DNA of 42,932 nucleotides from JAAGZL01 sp964628835. Its GTDB lineage: Bacteria; Pseudomonadota; Gammaproteobacteria; Chromatiales; Chromatiaceae. Position numbers and translations under genes: made by a program. Location: NCBI GenBank assembly GCA_964628835.1, contig CAZVME010000023.1, positions 1-42,932 on the forward strand, read 5' to 3'. Positions 7,933-15,608 of the stretch are shown here, piece after piece (within the stretch, counting starts at the first letter, position 1; every line of letters begins with the position of its first letter). The notes below the pieces were generated by a model that was given only the letters and a program-made list of their open reading frames with translations, was not told the DNA's origin and searched no databases.

Positions 7933-9013
7933 CTGTTTTCTCCAATGGTAGCAATACACGAAAAGTGGTCTTGCCATCCTTGCTGTTATATTCAACCAGT
8001 CCACCATGCTGATGGATCAGGGACTGGGTAATGGAAAGTCCCAGGCCCATTCCCGTACCGCCGGAAGTGACCATGGGGTAGAAGATCTTCTCTCTTATCT
8101 CTTCCGGTATTCCGGGGCCGTTGTCCTCTATCTCGATCAGGACCACCAGTCGATGGCATACATTGCCGATGGTGAACTGGCGCAGAATCCGCGTGCGCAA
8201 GACTATCTCCCCATCCCCCCTGTCGCCCACCGCCTGCGCAGCGTTGCGCACAATGTTCAGTATGGCCTGGATGATTCGGTCACTGTCCACATACAGCTCG
8301 GGGATACTAGGGTCGAAGTCCCGTTTGATCACCAGGCTGTTGCCATACTCAGCCACCATTAGGGAGCGCACCCGTTCCAGGATCATATGTACATTTATCG
8401 TGGACATCTCCAGCAATCGATGGGATCCCAGCATCCGGTTCACCAGTGCCTGCAGGCGGTCGGCCTCATTGATTATGACCTGGGTATACTCTTGCAGAGA
8501 GCGGTCGCCCAACTCATCCTCCAGCAACTGCGCAGCCCCGCGCAAACCTCCCAAGGGATTTTTTATCTCATGGGCAAGACCGCGGATCAGATCCCGCGCC
8601 GCATCATGCTGGTTCAGCAGATACTCCTCCCGACTGATCTGCAACTGCCGATCAATATGCTGCAGCTCCAGCATCAGGCACTCAGCGCCCGCGTCATCGG
8701 TAATAGGTATGACCGTGCAATCAACCGTTACCGCCTCGCCGTTTTGCAACTTGAGGCTTATCTCCCTCTCGGTAAAGGGTCTGCCGGTCTCCAGGGCTGC
8801 GGCCAGACTCTCCTCATCCAGGCCTGCGCTGCACTGGATCAGGTCACCGGCCCGATGGCGCACCATGTGTCTGGCACTCACGGCAAACAGCACCTCTGCG
8901 GCGGAGTTCATATACTGTAGATACAGCTCACGGTCAAACAGGAGAATAGAGAAGCTCAGATTCTCCAGAATCTGGCTGCCATACTCCTCCTGAGACTCTA
9001 TCTTGTTGATCAT
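7925..9013 (-). CDS. ntrB: Nitrogen regulation sensor histidine kinase/phosphatase NtrB
   Basis: The 362-residue cytoplasmic kinase has an N-terminal PAS domain (about 15-125). A dimerisation/phosphoacceptor helix contains the histidine in LAHEIKNPLGGLRGA (about residue 148). The GHKL ATPase domain has IVRNAAQAV (N box), IEDNGPGIP (G1) and GTGMGLGLSI (G2). It phosphorylates and dephosphorylates NtrC under PII control. The ATG at 9013 lacks a good ribosome site. It overlaps ntrC by 8 bases, so the two are co-translated. An NtrC site lies about 104 bp upstream. Confidence 0.95.
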   Translation of the reverse strand: MINKIESQEEYGSQILENLSFSILLFDRELYLQYMNSAAEVLFAVSARHMVRHRAGDLIQCSAGLDEESLAAALETGRPFTEREISLKLQNGEAVTVDCTVIPITDDAGAECLMLELQHIDRQLQISREEYLLNQHDAARDLIRGLAHEIKNPLGGLRGAAQLLEDELGDRSLQEYTQVIINEADRLQALVNRMLGSHRLLEMSTINVHMILERVRSLMVAEYGNSLVIKRDFDPSIPELYVDSDRIIQAILNIVRNAAQAVGDRGDGEIVLRTRILRQFTIGNVCHRLVVLIEIEDNGPGIPEEIREKIFYPMVTSGGTGMGLGLSITQSLIHQHGGLVEYNSKDGKTTFRVLLPLEKTGG

Positions 9014-9116
9014 GGGAATGTACTAGCAATAAACGAACCAATTATTTAAAACAGCCCGAACGCCACCTATGCCAGCGGTTTACCGACGCAGGACTGAATC
9101 CCCTCGCCTATAGTAT

Positions 9117-9131
9117 GCACCATATTGGTGC
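9117..9131. promoter_or_regulatory. NtrC-binding site upstream of ntrB
   Basis: GCACCATATTGGTGC fits the enteric NtrC consensus GCAC-N7-GTGC in both half-sites and extends to GCACCA/TGGTGC. It lies in the 138-bp gap between the DUF4124 gene and ntrB, so NtrC probably controls its own operon, as at glnLp in enteric bacteria. Binding is inferred from sequence alone. Confidence 0.75.
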
Positions 9132-9151
9132 TGTCGTGGGATGGGTAACTA

Positions 9152-9880
9152 CTATTTCTGGTTGTAGTTAGGGGTGAAAGAGGGACCGGGGGTGAAGGTA
9201 CCGCTGCCTGCCGGGACACCCTTGTTGAAATCTTTGGCCCCTTCCTGATAGGAGCCCTCGCTACCGAAATTCTTGTTCACATCAACAGTTCCATCAATCA
9301 CTGTATGTTCCTTTCCTGGTAACTCTTTTCCATAGTCGGGATTAAATGCCTTGGTATTGTCCGCGTCAGATGCTTCAGCCTTCAGTGCCTCTCTTTGCAA
9401 ATGAAAAATGATGGACTTGGAACTGATCTTGGCATTGCCGTCCTTGCCAAAAACAGTTGCGCGCAGGGTATGCGAACCACGATCCAGATTGGTGAGCGTT
9501 ACCGAGGTCTGCCTGCTACCCTTGATCAGCACCTTACCATCCAGATAGATGGTGATACTGTCACCGGACACAAGTCCAGGCTTCAGATCAATCCTCACCT
9601 GCACATCACCAGTGCTGACGCGAAGGGTCTCATTCATCTTGGGCTGTACGATAGACATCTCCGTATAGCCCTGTTGCTTCTTGGATTTTGCCTTGCGGCT
9701 GGTGGCCGCCCCGGTGGCAGATGGTGAATAGGTAACTGCCGCAGGCAGATTTATCTCTTCTGATCCGTTCTGCTCCTTATCCGAGTAGTGCACAACCCCC
9801 TTATCGTCCACCCACTTGAATATCCCAGCAGATGCAGAGAAACAGAAGCTGACCAGGAGAATAAGGAAGCATGTTCGCAT
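9152..9880 (-). CDS. Secreted DUF4124-domain protein
   Basis: The 242-residue protein has a signal peptide (about residues 1-18, MRTCFLILLVSFCFSASA) followed at once by a DUF4124 motif (GIFKWVDDKGVVHYSD). The middle (about 80-170) looks like a beta-sandwich (VQVRIDLKPGL, ITIYLDGKVL, SHTLRATVFGKDGNA). The Gly/Ser/Asn-rich C terminus is probably disordered. A start upstream of 9880 is rejected because it would bury the signal peptide. DUF4124 genes are often found next to glnA/ntrB in gammaproteobacteria. The function is unknown; it lies after the glnA terminator, so it may have its own promoter. Confidence 0.8.
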   Translation of the reverse strand: MRTCFLILLVSFCFSASAGIFKWVDDKGVVHYSDKEQNGSEEINLPAAVTYSPSATGAATSRKAKSKKQQGYTEMSIVQPKMNETLRVSTGDVQVRIDLKPGLVSGDSITIYLDGKVLIKGSRQTSVTLTNLDRGSHTLRATVFGKDGNAKISSKSIIFHLQREALKAEASDADNTKAFNPDYGKELPGKEHTVIDGTVDVNKNFGSEGSYQEGAKDFNKGVPAGSGTFTPGPSFTPNYNQK

Positions 9881-9970
9881 AGCCCGAGCATAGACCAGTG
9901 TTACCTGCCAAACAATAGGGCAGCAGGACCGGCCATGCTGTTTTGCCGACGAACGTAACAAACAGACAAA

Positions 9971-9996
9971 AAAACGCCCCCGATTGGGGGCGTTTT
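9971..9996 (-). terminator. Intrinsic terminator of glnA
   Basis: An 11-bp perfect stem (AAAACGCCCCC with GGGGGCGTTTT) around a 4-base loop lies 29 bases after the glnA stop. On the minus strand the right arm runs into seven T residues. It is a strong rho-independent terminator that could also act weakly on plus-strand transcription. Confidence 0.92.
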
Positions 9997-10025
9997 AATT
10001 ACTGGGTTAAACCAGCAGTTGCCGC

Positions 10026-11432
10026 TTAGAGGCTGTAGTACATGTCGAATTCCACCGGATGGGTGGTCATACGCAGACGGGTAACCTCTTCCATCTTCAG
10101 ATCAATGTAGCCGTCGATCAGGTCGTCGGTGAACACACCGCCGGCCGTCAGGAATTCACGGTCTGCATCCAGGGCTTCCAGGGCCTGATCCAGGGAGTGA
10201 CATACGGTAGGAATGGCCAGGGCCTCTTCGGCCGGCAGGTCATACAGGTCCTTATCCATGGCATCGCCCGGGTGGATCTTGTTCTGGATACCGTCCAGAC
10301 CAGCCATCATCAAAGCGGCAAAGGCCAGGTATGGGTTGGCGGTAGGATCCGGGAAACGCACCTCAACGCGACGTCCCTTCGGGTTGGGATCGAAAGGAAT
10401 TCGAATCGAAGCAGAACGGTTACGGGCAGAGTAGGCCAGCATCACCGGTGCCTCAAAGCCTGGTACCAGACGCTTGTAAGAGTTGGTTGAGGCATTGGTG
10501 AAGGCATTTAGGGCGCGGGCGTGTTTGATAACACCACCGATATAGTACAGGGCAGTCTCGGACAGGCCACCATACTGGTTGCCAGCAAATATGTTCTCGC
10601 CATCTTTGGCCAGGGACATGTGTACATGCATACCAGAGCCATTATCACCAACCAGTGGCTTAGGCATGAAGGTTACGGTCTTTCCATAGGCGTGACCCAC
10701 ATTCTGGATCACATACTTCATGATCTGGTTCTGATCAGCACGCTTCACCAGGGTGTTGAATCTAGTGCCAATCTCGCACTGTCCGGCAGTGGCAACCTCG
10801 TGGTGATGCACTTCAACTGGAACCCCCATCTCTTCCAGGGCCATACACATGGCGGCACGCAGATCATGCAGGGAATCAACTGGTGGGACCGGGAAATAAC
10901 CGCCCTTCAGACCGGGACGGTGACCGATGTTGCCATCCTCGTATACACGCTCGGAGTTCCACTCGGCCTCTTCAGAATCGACCTTGTAGAAGGCGCCGGA
11001 CATGTCAGCACCCCAACGCACATCGTCCAGAATAAAGAACTCTGGCTCTGGACCAAAAAAGGCAGTGTCAGCAATACCGGTGGACTGCAGATAGGCCTCG
11101 GCGCGCTTGGCCACGGAACGTGGGTCACGCTCGTAACCCTCCATGGTGGTGGGCTCCAGGATGTCACAACGGAGATTCAGGGAGATCTCATCACTGAATG
11201 GGTCTAGTACGGCGGTTTCAGCATCAGGCATCAGGACCATGTCAGACTCGTTGATGCCCTTCCAACCGGCAATGGAGGAACCATCGAACATCTTACCGTC
11301 GGTAAACAGATCCTCGTCAATAATAGATGCCGGCACAGAGACATGCTGTTCCTTGCCGCGGGTATCGGTGAAGCGGAAGTCTACAAACTTCACTTCATTA
11401 TCTTTGATCATCTTCAGGACTTTTGAAGCCAT
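10026..11432 (-). CDS. glnA: Glutamine synthetase type I
   Basis: GlnA makes glutamine from glutamate, ammonia and ATP and is the main assimilation step when ammonia is scarce. The 468-residue length is typical of the dodecameric GSI-beta form. Visible signatures are FDGSSIAGWKGINESDM, the metal/substrate segment FFGPEPEFFI, the ATP loop KPLVGDNGSGMHVHMSL, RNRSASIRIP and the adenylylation-site tyrosine in DKDLYDLPAEE (about residue 397). The ATG at 11432 has GGAG 8 bases upstream. A sigma-54 promoter and two NtrC sites lie upstream and a terminator follows, so it is a single-gene unit under NtrBC control. Confidence 0.98.
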   Translation of the reverse strand: MASKVLKMIKDNEVKFVDFRFTDTRGKEQHVSVPASIIDEDLFTDGKMFDGSSIAGWKGINESDMVLMPDAETAVLDPFSDEISLNLRCDILEPTTMEGYERDPRSVAKRAEAYLQSTGIADTAFFGPEPEFFILDDVRWGADMSGAFYKVDSEEAEWNSERVYEDGNIGHRPGLKGGYFPVPPVDSLHDLRAAMCMALEEMGVPVEVHHHEVATAGQCEIGTRFNTLVKRADQNQIMKYVIQNVGHAYGKTVTFMPKPLVGDNGSGMHVHMSLAKDGENIFAGNQYGGLSETALYYIGGVIKHARALNAFTNASTNSYKRLVPGFEAPVMLAYSARNRSASIRIPFDPNPKGRRVEVRFPDPTANPYLAFAALMMAGLDGIQNKIHPGDAMDKDLYDLPAEEALAIPTVCHSLDQALEALDADREFLTAGGVFTDDLIDGYIDLKMEEVTRLRMTTHPVEFDMYYSL

Positions 11433-11538
11433 CTCTAGTTCTCCAACTCTTTGAATTGTGATTTGAATAAAAAAACGCTGCCGAAGCAGATGTTAAAAAA
11501 TACCAAGCCCCACCCGACTGGGTCGAGGACAAAAAACC

Positions 11539-11554
11539 AGCAACCCCTGCACCA
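11539..11554 (-). promoter_or_regulatory. Sigma-54 (RpoN) promoter of glnA
   Basis: On the minus strand the sequence reads TGGTGCAGGGGTTGCT. It has the invariant GG and GC dinucleotides exactly 10 bases apart, and TTGCT at the -12 element; the -24 element is TGGTGC rather than TGGCAC. Transcription would begin near 11527 and leave a leader of about 95 bases. Having NtrC sites upstream and glnA downstream makes the call much stronger than the motif alone. Confidence 0.75.
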
Positions 11555-11853
11555 ATACAATGCGGCAAGGGCACAAATAACCTGTCTCTACGCCATTGTA
11601 GAAGGGTATTCCCTATTTATGGATAATTCCACCGTTTATAGCAGTATCTATGCCAGCCCGTATCTTTAGCTACCGTTTATAGATGACCCGAGGTCGTCAA
11701 GCTGGATTCCGTGCCCTAGTGATATTAAAAACAGGCCTTTCAACAACGAGTTACACCATTTTACCAGCCTGCAAACACCACAGCATCAGATCCTATGTGG
11801 TATTGTAAATCATGCTCTGAATGACAGTCTCTGGCCACACTCCGCCCTATAAC

Positions 11854-11868
11854 GCACCATTAATGTGC
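11854..11868. promoter_or_regulatory. NtrC-binding site, proximal
   Basis: GCACCATTAATGTGC matches GCAC-N7-GTGC. Its centre is about 334 bp upstream of the predicted glnA transcription start and exactly 30 bp from the second site. That spacing puts the two on the same face of the helix, which suits cooperative NtrC binding. Confidence 0.75.
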
Positions 11869-11883
11869 AAACAGATGCGCCGC

Positions 11884-11898
11884 GCACCATTGCAGTGC
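11884..11898. promoter_or_regulatory. NtrC-binding site, distal
   Basis: GCACCATTGCAGTGC matches GCAC-N7-GTGC and ends one base before the stop codon of the CDF transporter gene. With the proximal site it forms the enhancer pair for glnA. Confidence 0.75.
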
Positions 11899-11899
11899 T

Positions 11900-13045
11900 T
11901 TACCCAAAAAATATGTTCAGATTTCGAAACGCGCTATTTTCTTTCAGCCGACCCCGTAGTCTGGAATATAGATCATCTGCATCCTGCTCTCCAACGTAAC
12001 AGCTTAGCGGAAAATATAAGTCTACATCTATCTTTCCATCCCGGTAATGCAAGATGGTTTGCTGGATATGTTCAACATGAGGAATAGCATTCCAACACCG
12101 ACCTAACTCATCTATGGCCTGTTTTCGTAAGGGTAGCCCCGTAGTTGACGCACCACACTCGTCATCTTCCGGGTCAATATGTACGGTAACATCACTGACC
12201 TGTTCCACCTGTTCCAACAGTCGGTCCATCACAGTCTGGCCGATCATATGGCCTTCAGTAACGCTCAGCCAAGGCTCAACCAACACGTGCACATCCAGCG
12301 AAATTCCTCCGCCGATACTCCTGGTTCTGAGCATATGGATGGCCTCTACACCATCCACGGAGAAAATTATCTCCTTTACCCTATCCAGCCCTTCCTGTCC
12401 CAGGCCCACGTCCATCAACTCCTCAAACGCAGGCCACCCCAACTCCCAACCCACACGGGCAATCATCACACCCACTACCACTGCAGCAACCGTATCCAGG
12501 TAGGGCAGGCCAGCAATGGTGCCGCCTATGCCAACCACCACCACAATAGAGGAGATGGCATCCGACCGATGATGCCAGGCATTGGCCTGTAGCATCTTTG
12601 AGTCAACGCGGCGGCCCGCCCGCATAGTGTAGTGATACAGAACCTCTTTAACCAAGACCGAGAATATAGCTACGATCAGGGCCACTGGGCCGGGGTGCAG
12701 CAACTGTTCAGGGGCGAACAGGCGCTCGACACTGTCCCATACAATCCCCACCGCAACCAGGATCAGGAGCACCCCCAATCCCAGGGTTGCACCGGTCTCA
12801 AACCGTCCATGTCCATAGGGGTGTTTTTCATCTGGTCCGTGCTGTGCATGGTGGGAGGCGAACCACACCATGGCATCGGATAACAGATCTGAGAGGGAGT
12901 GGATTCCATCCACGATGAGCGCATGTGATTGCGCAACAAATCCAAAGAAGATTTTGGCCCCGGACAGCAGTACATTAACCAGAGCCCCTACCAAGGTTAC
13001 ACGTTTACTAACCCGAGCTCGATTCTGTGGCAGGCTTTGCGGCAT
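11900..13045 (-). CDS. Cation diffusion facilitator (CDF) metal exporter
   Basis: The 381-residue protein has the CDF membrane domain (about residues 12-210, six helices). The metal-site signatures are the aspartate-bearing VDGIHSLSDLLSD in helix 2 and AWHHRSDAISS in helix 5. A histidine-containing loop follows helix 2 (SHHAQHGPDEKHPYGHGR). A ferredoxin-like cytoplasmic domain (about 215-300) is followed by about 80 further residues, longer than in FieF. CDF proteins exchange protons for Zn2+, Fe2+, Mn2+ or similar ions; the HxxxD arrangement in helix 5 is common in Zn/Fe-type members. The start ATG shares a base with the TusA stop (TGATG), so translation is coupled. Confidence 0.93.
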   Translation of the reverse strand: MPQSLPQNRARVSKRVTLVGALVNVLLSGAKIFFGFVAQSHALIVDGIHSLSDLLSDAMVWFASHHAQHGPDEKHPYGHGRFETGATLGLGVLLILVAVGIVWDSVERLFAPEQLLHPGPVALIVAIFSVLVKEVLYHYTMRAGRRVDSKMLQANAWHHRSDAISSIVVVVGIGGTIAGLPYLDTVAAVVVGVMIARVGWELGWPAFEELMDVGLGQEGLDRVKEIIFSVDGVEAIHMLRTRSIGGGISLDVHVLVEPWLSVTEGHMIGQTVMDRLLEQVEQVSDVTVHIDPEDDECGASTTGLPLRKQAIDELGRCWNAIPHVEHIQQTILHYRDGKIDVDLYFPLSCYVGEQDADDLYSRLRGRLKENSAFRNLNIFFG

Positions 13046-13275
13046 CAGCTGCCCCCTATCCTGATGACCACTATGTACTCAGTACCTTCAGTGCGGGTTT
13101 CCAGTACCTCATGGCTATTGATACGACTCCAGGACGGAATGTCGTTGAGGGCGCCAGGATCTGTGCAAACCGCCTCCAGCTCTTCACCCGGCGCCATCTT
13201 AACCACCTGATTCTGCACCTTTATCACTGGCATGGGGCAAAGCATGCGCCTGCAGTCCACTACCGTTCGGCTCAT
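13045..13275 (-). CDS. tusA: TusA-family sulfur carrier
   Basis: The 76-residue protein has the SirA/TusA fold with the CPMP motif (CPxP, cysteine near residue 13) that carries persulfide sulfur. ATG 13275 is chosen because it overlaps the upstream stop as ATGA; a GTG at 13284 is also in frame. In E. coli TusA passes sulfur from IscS to the tRNA thiolation relay. In sulfur oxidisers TusA-like proteins also work in the cytoplasmic sulfur pathway. Being sandwiched between a thiouridylase-like PP-loop enzyme and a metal transporter favours a tRNA or general sulfur-relay role here. No dsr or hdr genes are in view. Confidence 0.88.
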   Translation of the reverse strand: MSRTVVDCRRMLCPMPVIKVQNQVVKMAPGEELEAVCTDPGALNDIPSWSRINSHEVLETRTEGTEYIVVIRIGGS

Positions 13276-14315
13276 AATATCCACTCGGGTTTAATCTCAA
13301 GCGGCCCCATTGGGGCCACCTTGACACAACGGGTATTGGCATCCATATCCCGTATCTCCACCTCCACGCTGTCCGCCGTCTTGCCCTTACTGTAACGGGC
13401 TAGAATGCGAACGGCCAGTTGCAGATTCTGTTCTGAAACCACACCATCAATCAGCGCCATTGGTCCGGGGTGGCTGATGGTCTTTAGACTCACATATTGA
13501 TTGCGGTATCCCTGCATGAAATTACCCTCGCCCTCTTCCCTGGAGATGATTAATTTAAAATCCGGGCTTAGCCGCAGATGGCGCCCCACCTTCAGCAGCA
13601 TGATATCGTCCATCTCATAGCTCTTCTCTCCACGTGCCTGCCACAGATCGGCCAGCTTCACCGAATACTGGGCATCGGTGAGAAAACAGCAACCTCCGGC
13701 TGGTTGAGCATAATCCTTAAACCCAAACTTTTCTGCCAGCGCCATCTGTGGTTTTCTGGTGCGGCCGCTGAAATCAAACAGCTGCTCACGGTCCACCCAG
13801 CCCTCTCTCTCCGGCAGTGTCTCTGGAAGATTCCTGGCGCACAGCGGACGCAATAACAGATCATTTGCGCCCGAATCATGGGCCACCACCGGCATGGTGT
13901 CCTTGCGCTGTGACATGGGACGCTGACCTATCACCTCACCTGTAATAATAAAGTCAAAGCCATTCTCCTGGATCCACTCACGCGCCTTTTTAACCATGAA
14001 TATCTTACAATCCAGGCATGGGTTCAGGTTGGCCCCATAGCCGTGCTTGGGGTTGAATAGTACCTGCTTGTACTCCTCAATTATATCTACGATATGTAGC
14101 TTTATCCCCAACTGTTCAGCCACCCACAGGGCATTGTTGCGCTTGGGTTTGGCGCGGTCTTTTTTACGTATGGCGTGGGTATGGCCCTCCACACAGAATC
14201 CGGTATAGAAATTTATCCCTTCTACGAGCACCCCCTGCTCCTGAACCACCCGGGCTGCCAGGAGTGAATCCAGACCGCCAGAGATTAGGGCTACAGCCTT
14301 GCGTTGTTGAGTCAT
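13272..14315 (-). CDS. PP-loop ATPase, tRNA thiouridylase-like (MnmA/ThiI relative)
   Basis: The 347-residue protein opens with the PP-loop ALISGGLDSLLAARV that binds ATP to adenylate a base. Two cysteine sites are placed as in MnmA: NPCLDCK (about residues 98-104) and GGCCFLTD (about 208-215), which could act as persulfide/disulfide residues. The C-terminal third has LLKVGRHLRLSPDFKLIISREE, resembling the NFACT-R/DUF814-type domain seen in a non-canonical subgroup. It is therefore not classical MnmA. Stop and start overlap (ATGA) with tusA, and the three genes form one operon with the CDF transporter. The exact tRNA position is unknown. Confidence 0.82.
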   Translation of the reverse strand: MTQQRKAVALISGGLDSLLAARVVQEQGVLVEGINFYTGFCVEGHTHAIRKKDRAKPKRNNALWVAEQLGIKLHIVDIIEEYKQVLFNPKHGYGANLNPCLDCKIFMVKKAREWIQENGFDFIITGEVIGQRPMSQRKDTMPVVAHDSGANDLLLRPLCARNLPETLPEREGWVDREQLFDFSGRTRKPQMALAEKFGFKDYAQPAGGCCFLTDAQYSVKLADLWQARGEKSYEMDDIMLLKVGRHLRLSPDFKLIISREEGEGNFMQGYRNQYVSLKTISHPGPMALIDGVVSEQNLQLAVRILARYSKGKTADSVEVEIRDMDANTRCVKVAPMGPLEIKPEWIL

Positions 14316-14564
14316 GATCTATCTTCAATAAAAATACAAGGGTGGGATTATACTGCATCCTCCTGCACGAAGGGCATTCAGAGGGGGAAAACACTCTCCT
14401 AACAACTCGGCGACTATGTAAATTATAGAGAATTGAGGATGATCGGTGCTGCAACACCAAAACCAAATCGCATCAAACTTAATAGTACCAGGTGGGTGAC
14501 GCGCAGACGGACCAACCGCTACCCTGTTGGCGATGCAACAGGAAATAGCGCCTACTCCCACAGA

Positions 14565-14777
14565 TCATCGGTTGCGGTTATGGCGATGCCTATTGTGGCG
14601 AGAGTGGTGAGAGTGGCGAGACTGACGCGAGTAGCTGGGGTAGTAGAAGGAGTCTGACTGCCAGCCGTAACCGTAGCCCACAGCTCCTGAATTACGATGG
14701 TTGTATCCGTGGCAACCCATCAAGGTCAGGCTCATAACTGCAACTGCAGCAATAATTAATGGCTTCTTTGTACGCAT
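14565..14777 (-). CDS. Small lipoprotein with His/Arg-rich tail
   Basis: The 70-residue product has a lipoprotein signal peptide ending in the lipobox LMGC (about residues 19-22). A Tyr/Gly/Ser-rich middle follows, then a tail of alternating His, Arg, Ser and Asn (about residues 50-70). ATG 14777 is chosen over one 27 bases upstream because GGGAG lies 7 bases before it. The tail could bind metal or polyanions; that is only a composition argument. I recognise no family. Confidence 0.65.
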   Translation of the reverse strand: MRTKKPLIIAAVAVMSLTLMGCHGYNHRNSGAVGYGYGWQSDSFYYPSYSRQSRHSHHSRHNRHRHNRNR

Positions 14778-15040
14778 CACTATTCTCCCTGATTCACTAA
14801 ACACAGCACCCTGGATATGGGGTTTTTCCCTAACTAGGTCGCTGTTATGAAAGATTCTAGGGCCAACTGCATGAACCTATGCTGAACAAAATCCAGCGGC
14901 CACAACCTTGCCAATACCTTGAGCAAATACCATTCTTTGAGGGCGGGATGATTTCTAGCGTTGGTATAAACAGACGCAAGTGGCTGGCCAGACACCAACA
15001 TAGCAATTAATATAGGTAAGCTATCTTCAAGGGGATGTTT

Positions 15041-15424
15041 ATGTATTTTGGCGACAGGCATCAATCCAAGGCCATCGAAAACGATGACCGCAGGACCATT
15101 AAGCGACGGCATTTGATCTACTACCTACGAGTGTGGGACCTCAAAACAGACCGGCTACTGGGACATATTGTGGACATCAATACCGGCGGTTTTATGCTGA
15201 TCAGTGAGCAACAAATAGAACCGGACCAGACCTTTGAACTGGAAATTCACTGGAATACCTCGGATGACACCGAGATACGTATACAGTTTCAGGCCATGAG
15301 CCGCTGGGGTTCAAACGATGTAAATCCGGCCTTTTTCGACACTGGGTTTGAGCTGATTGGGCAGGCTGAAGATGTGCTGGAGCCAATCCGCGAGATGATT
15401 GAGGAGTATGGCTTCCAGAACTAA
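15041..15424 (+). CDS. PilZ-domain protein
   Basis: The 127-residue protein is essentially one PilZ domain, the usual c-di-GMP receptor. The N-terminal arginine motif is NDDRRTIKRRHLIYYL (about residues 14-29). The second motif is DINTGGF, where the consensus DxSxxG serine is replaced by asparagine or displaced, so binding may be weakened. ATG 15041 is preferred because AAGGGG sits 6 bases upstream; the ATG at 15035 would touch it. A palindrome of two 8-bp arms (15444-15460) and a C5/G5 hairpin (15482-15498) follow the stop. Confidence 0.82.
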   Translation: MYFGDRHQSKAIENDDRRTIKRRHLIYYLRVWDLKTDRLLGHIVDINTGGFMLISEQQIEPDQTFELEIHWNTSDDTEIRIQFQAMSRWGSNDVNPAFFDTGFELIGQAEDVLEPIREMIEEYGFQN

Positions 15425-15608
15425 ATTCCTCTGGCCGTATGCCCCATACATGATGTATGGCCACAAGCCCCGCAAATTACCCCCCCAGAAAAAGGGGGAT
15501 ACCACCATGGGGATATTTTATTATTAATAGATGTTAATATACTGGTTGATATTTTACAGGGACAGAACTTGTCCGAGTTACCAATCTCTTTAATTTGGAG
15601 GAAGAGCC

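Larger units (their letters stand above)
11433..11899 (-). promoter_or_regulatory. glnA control region (467 bp, no gene)
   Basis: This stretch between the end of the CDF transporter gene and the glnA start holds no credible gene. A 72-codon open frame here has no ribosome site and no recognisable protein features. It contains a sigma-54 promoter about 107 bp before the glnA ATG and two NtrC sites at the far end, listed separately. The layout matches a DNA-looping enhancer arrangement. Confidence 0.75.

Noticed and set aside
11451..11669. 72-codon open frame upstream of glnA
   Set aside because: It lies across the sigma-54 promoter, has no ribosome site and shows no protein features.
14834..15112. 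Open frame of 92 codons on the minus strand, antisense to the PilZ gene start
   Set aside because: It overlaps a well-supported gene, has no ribosome site and no recognisable domain, though part of it looks protein-like.
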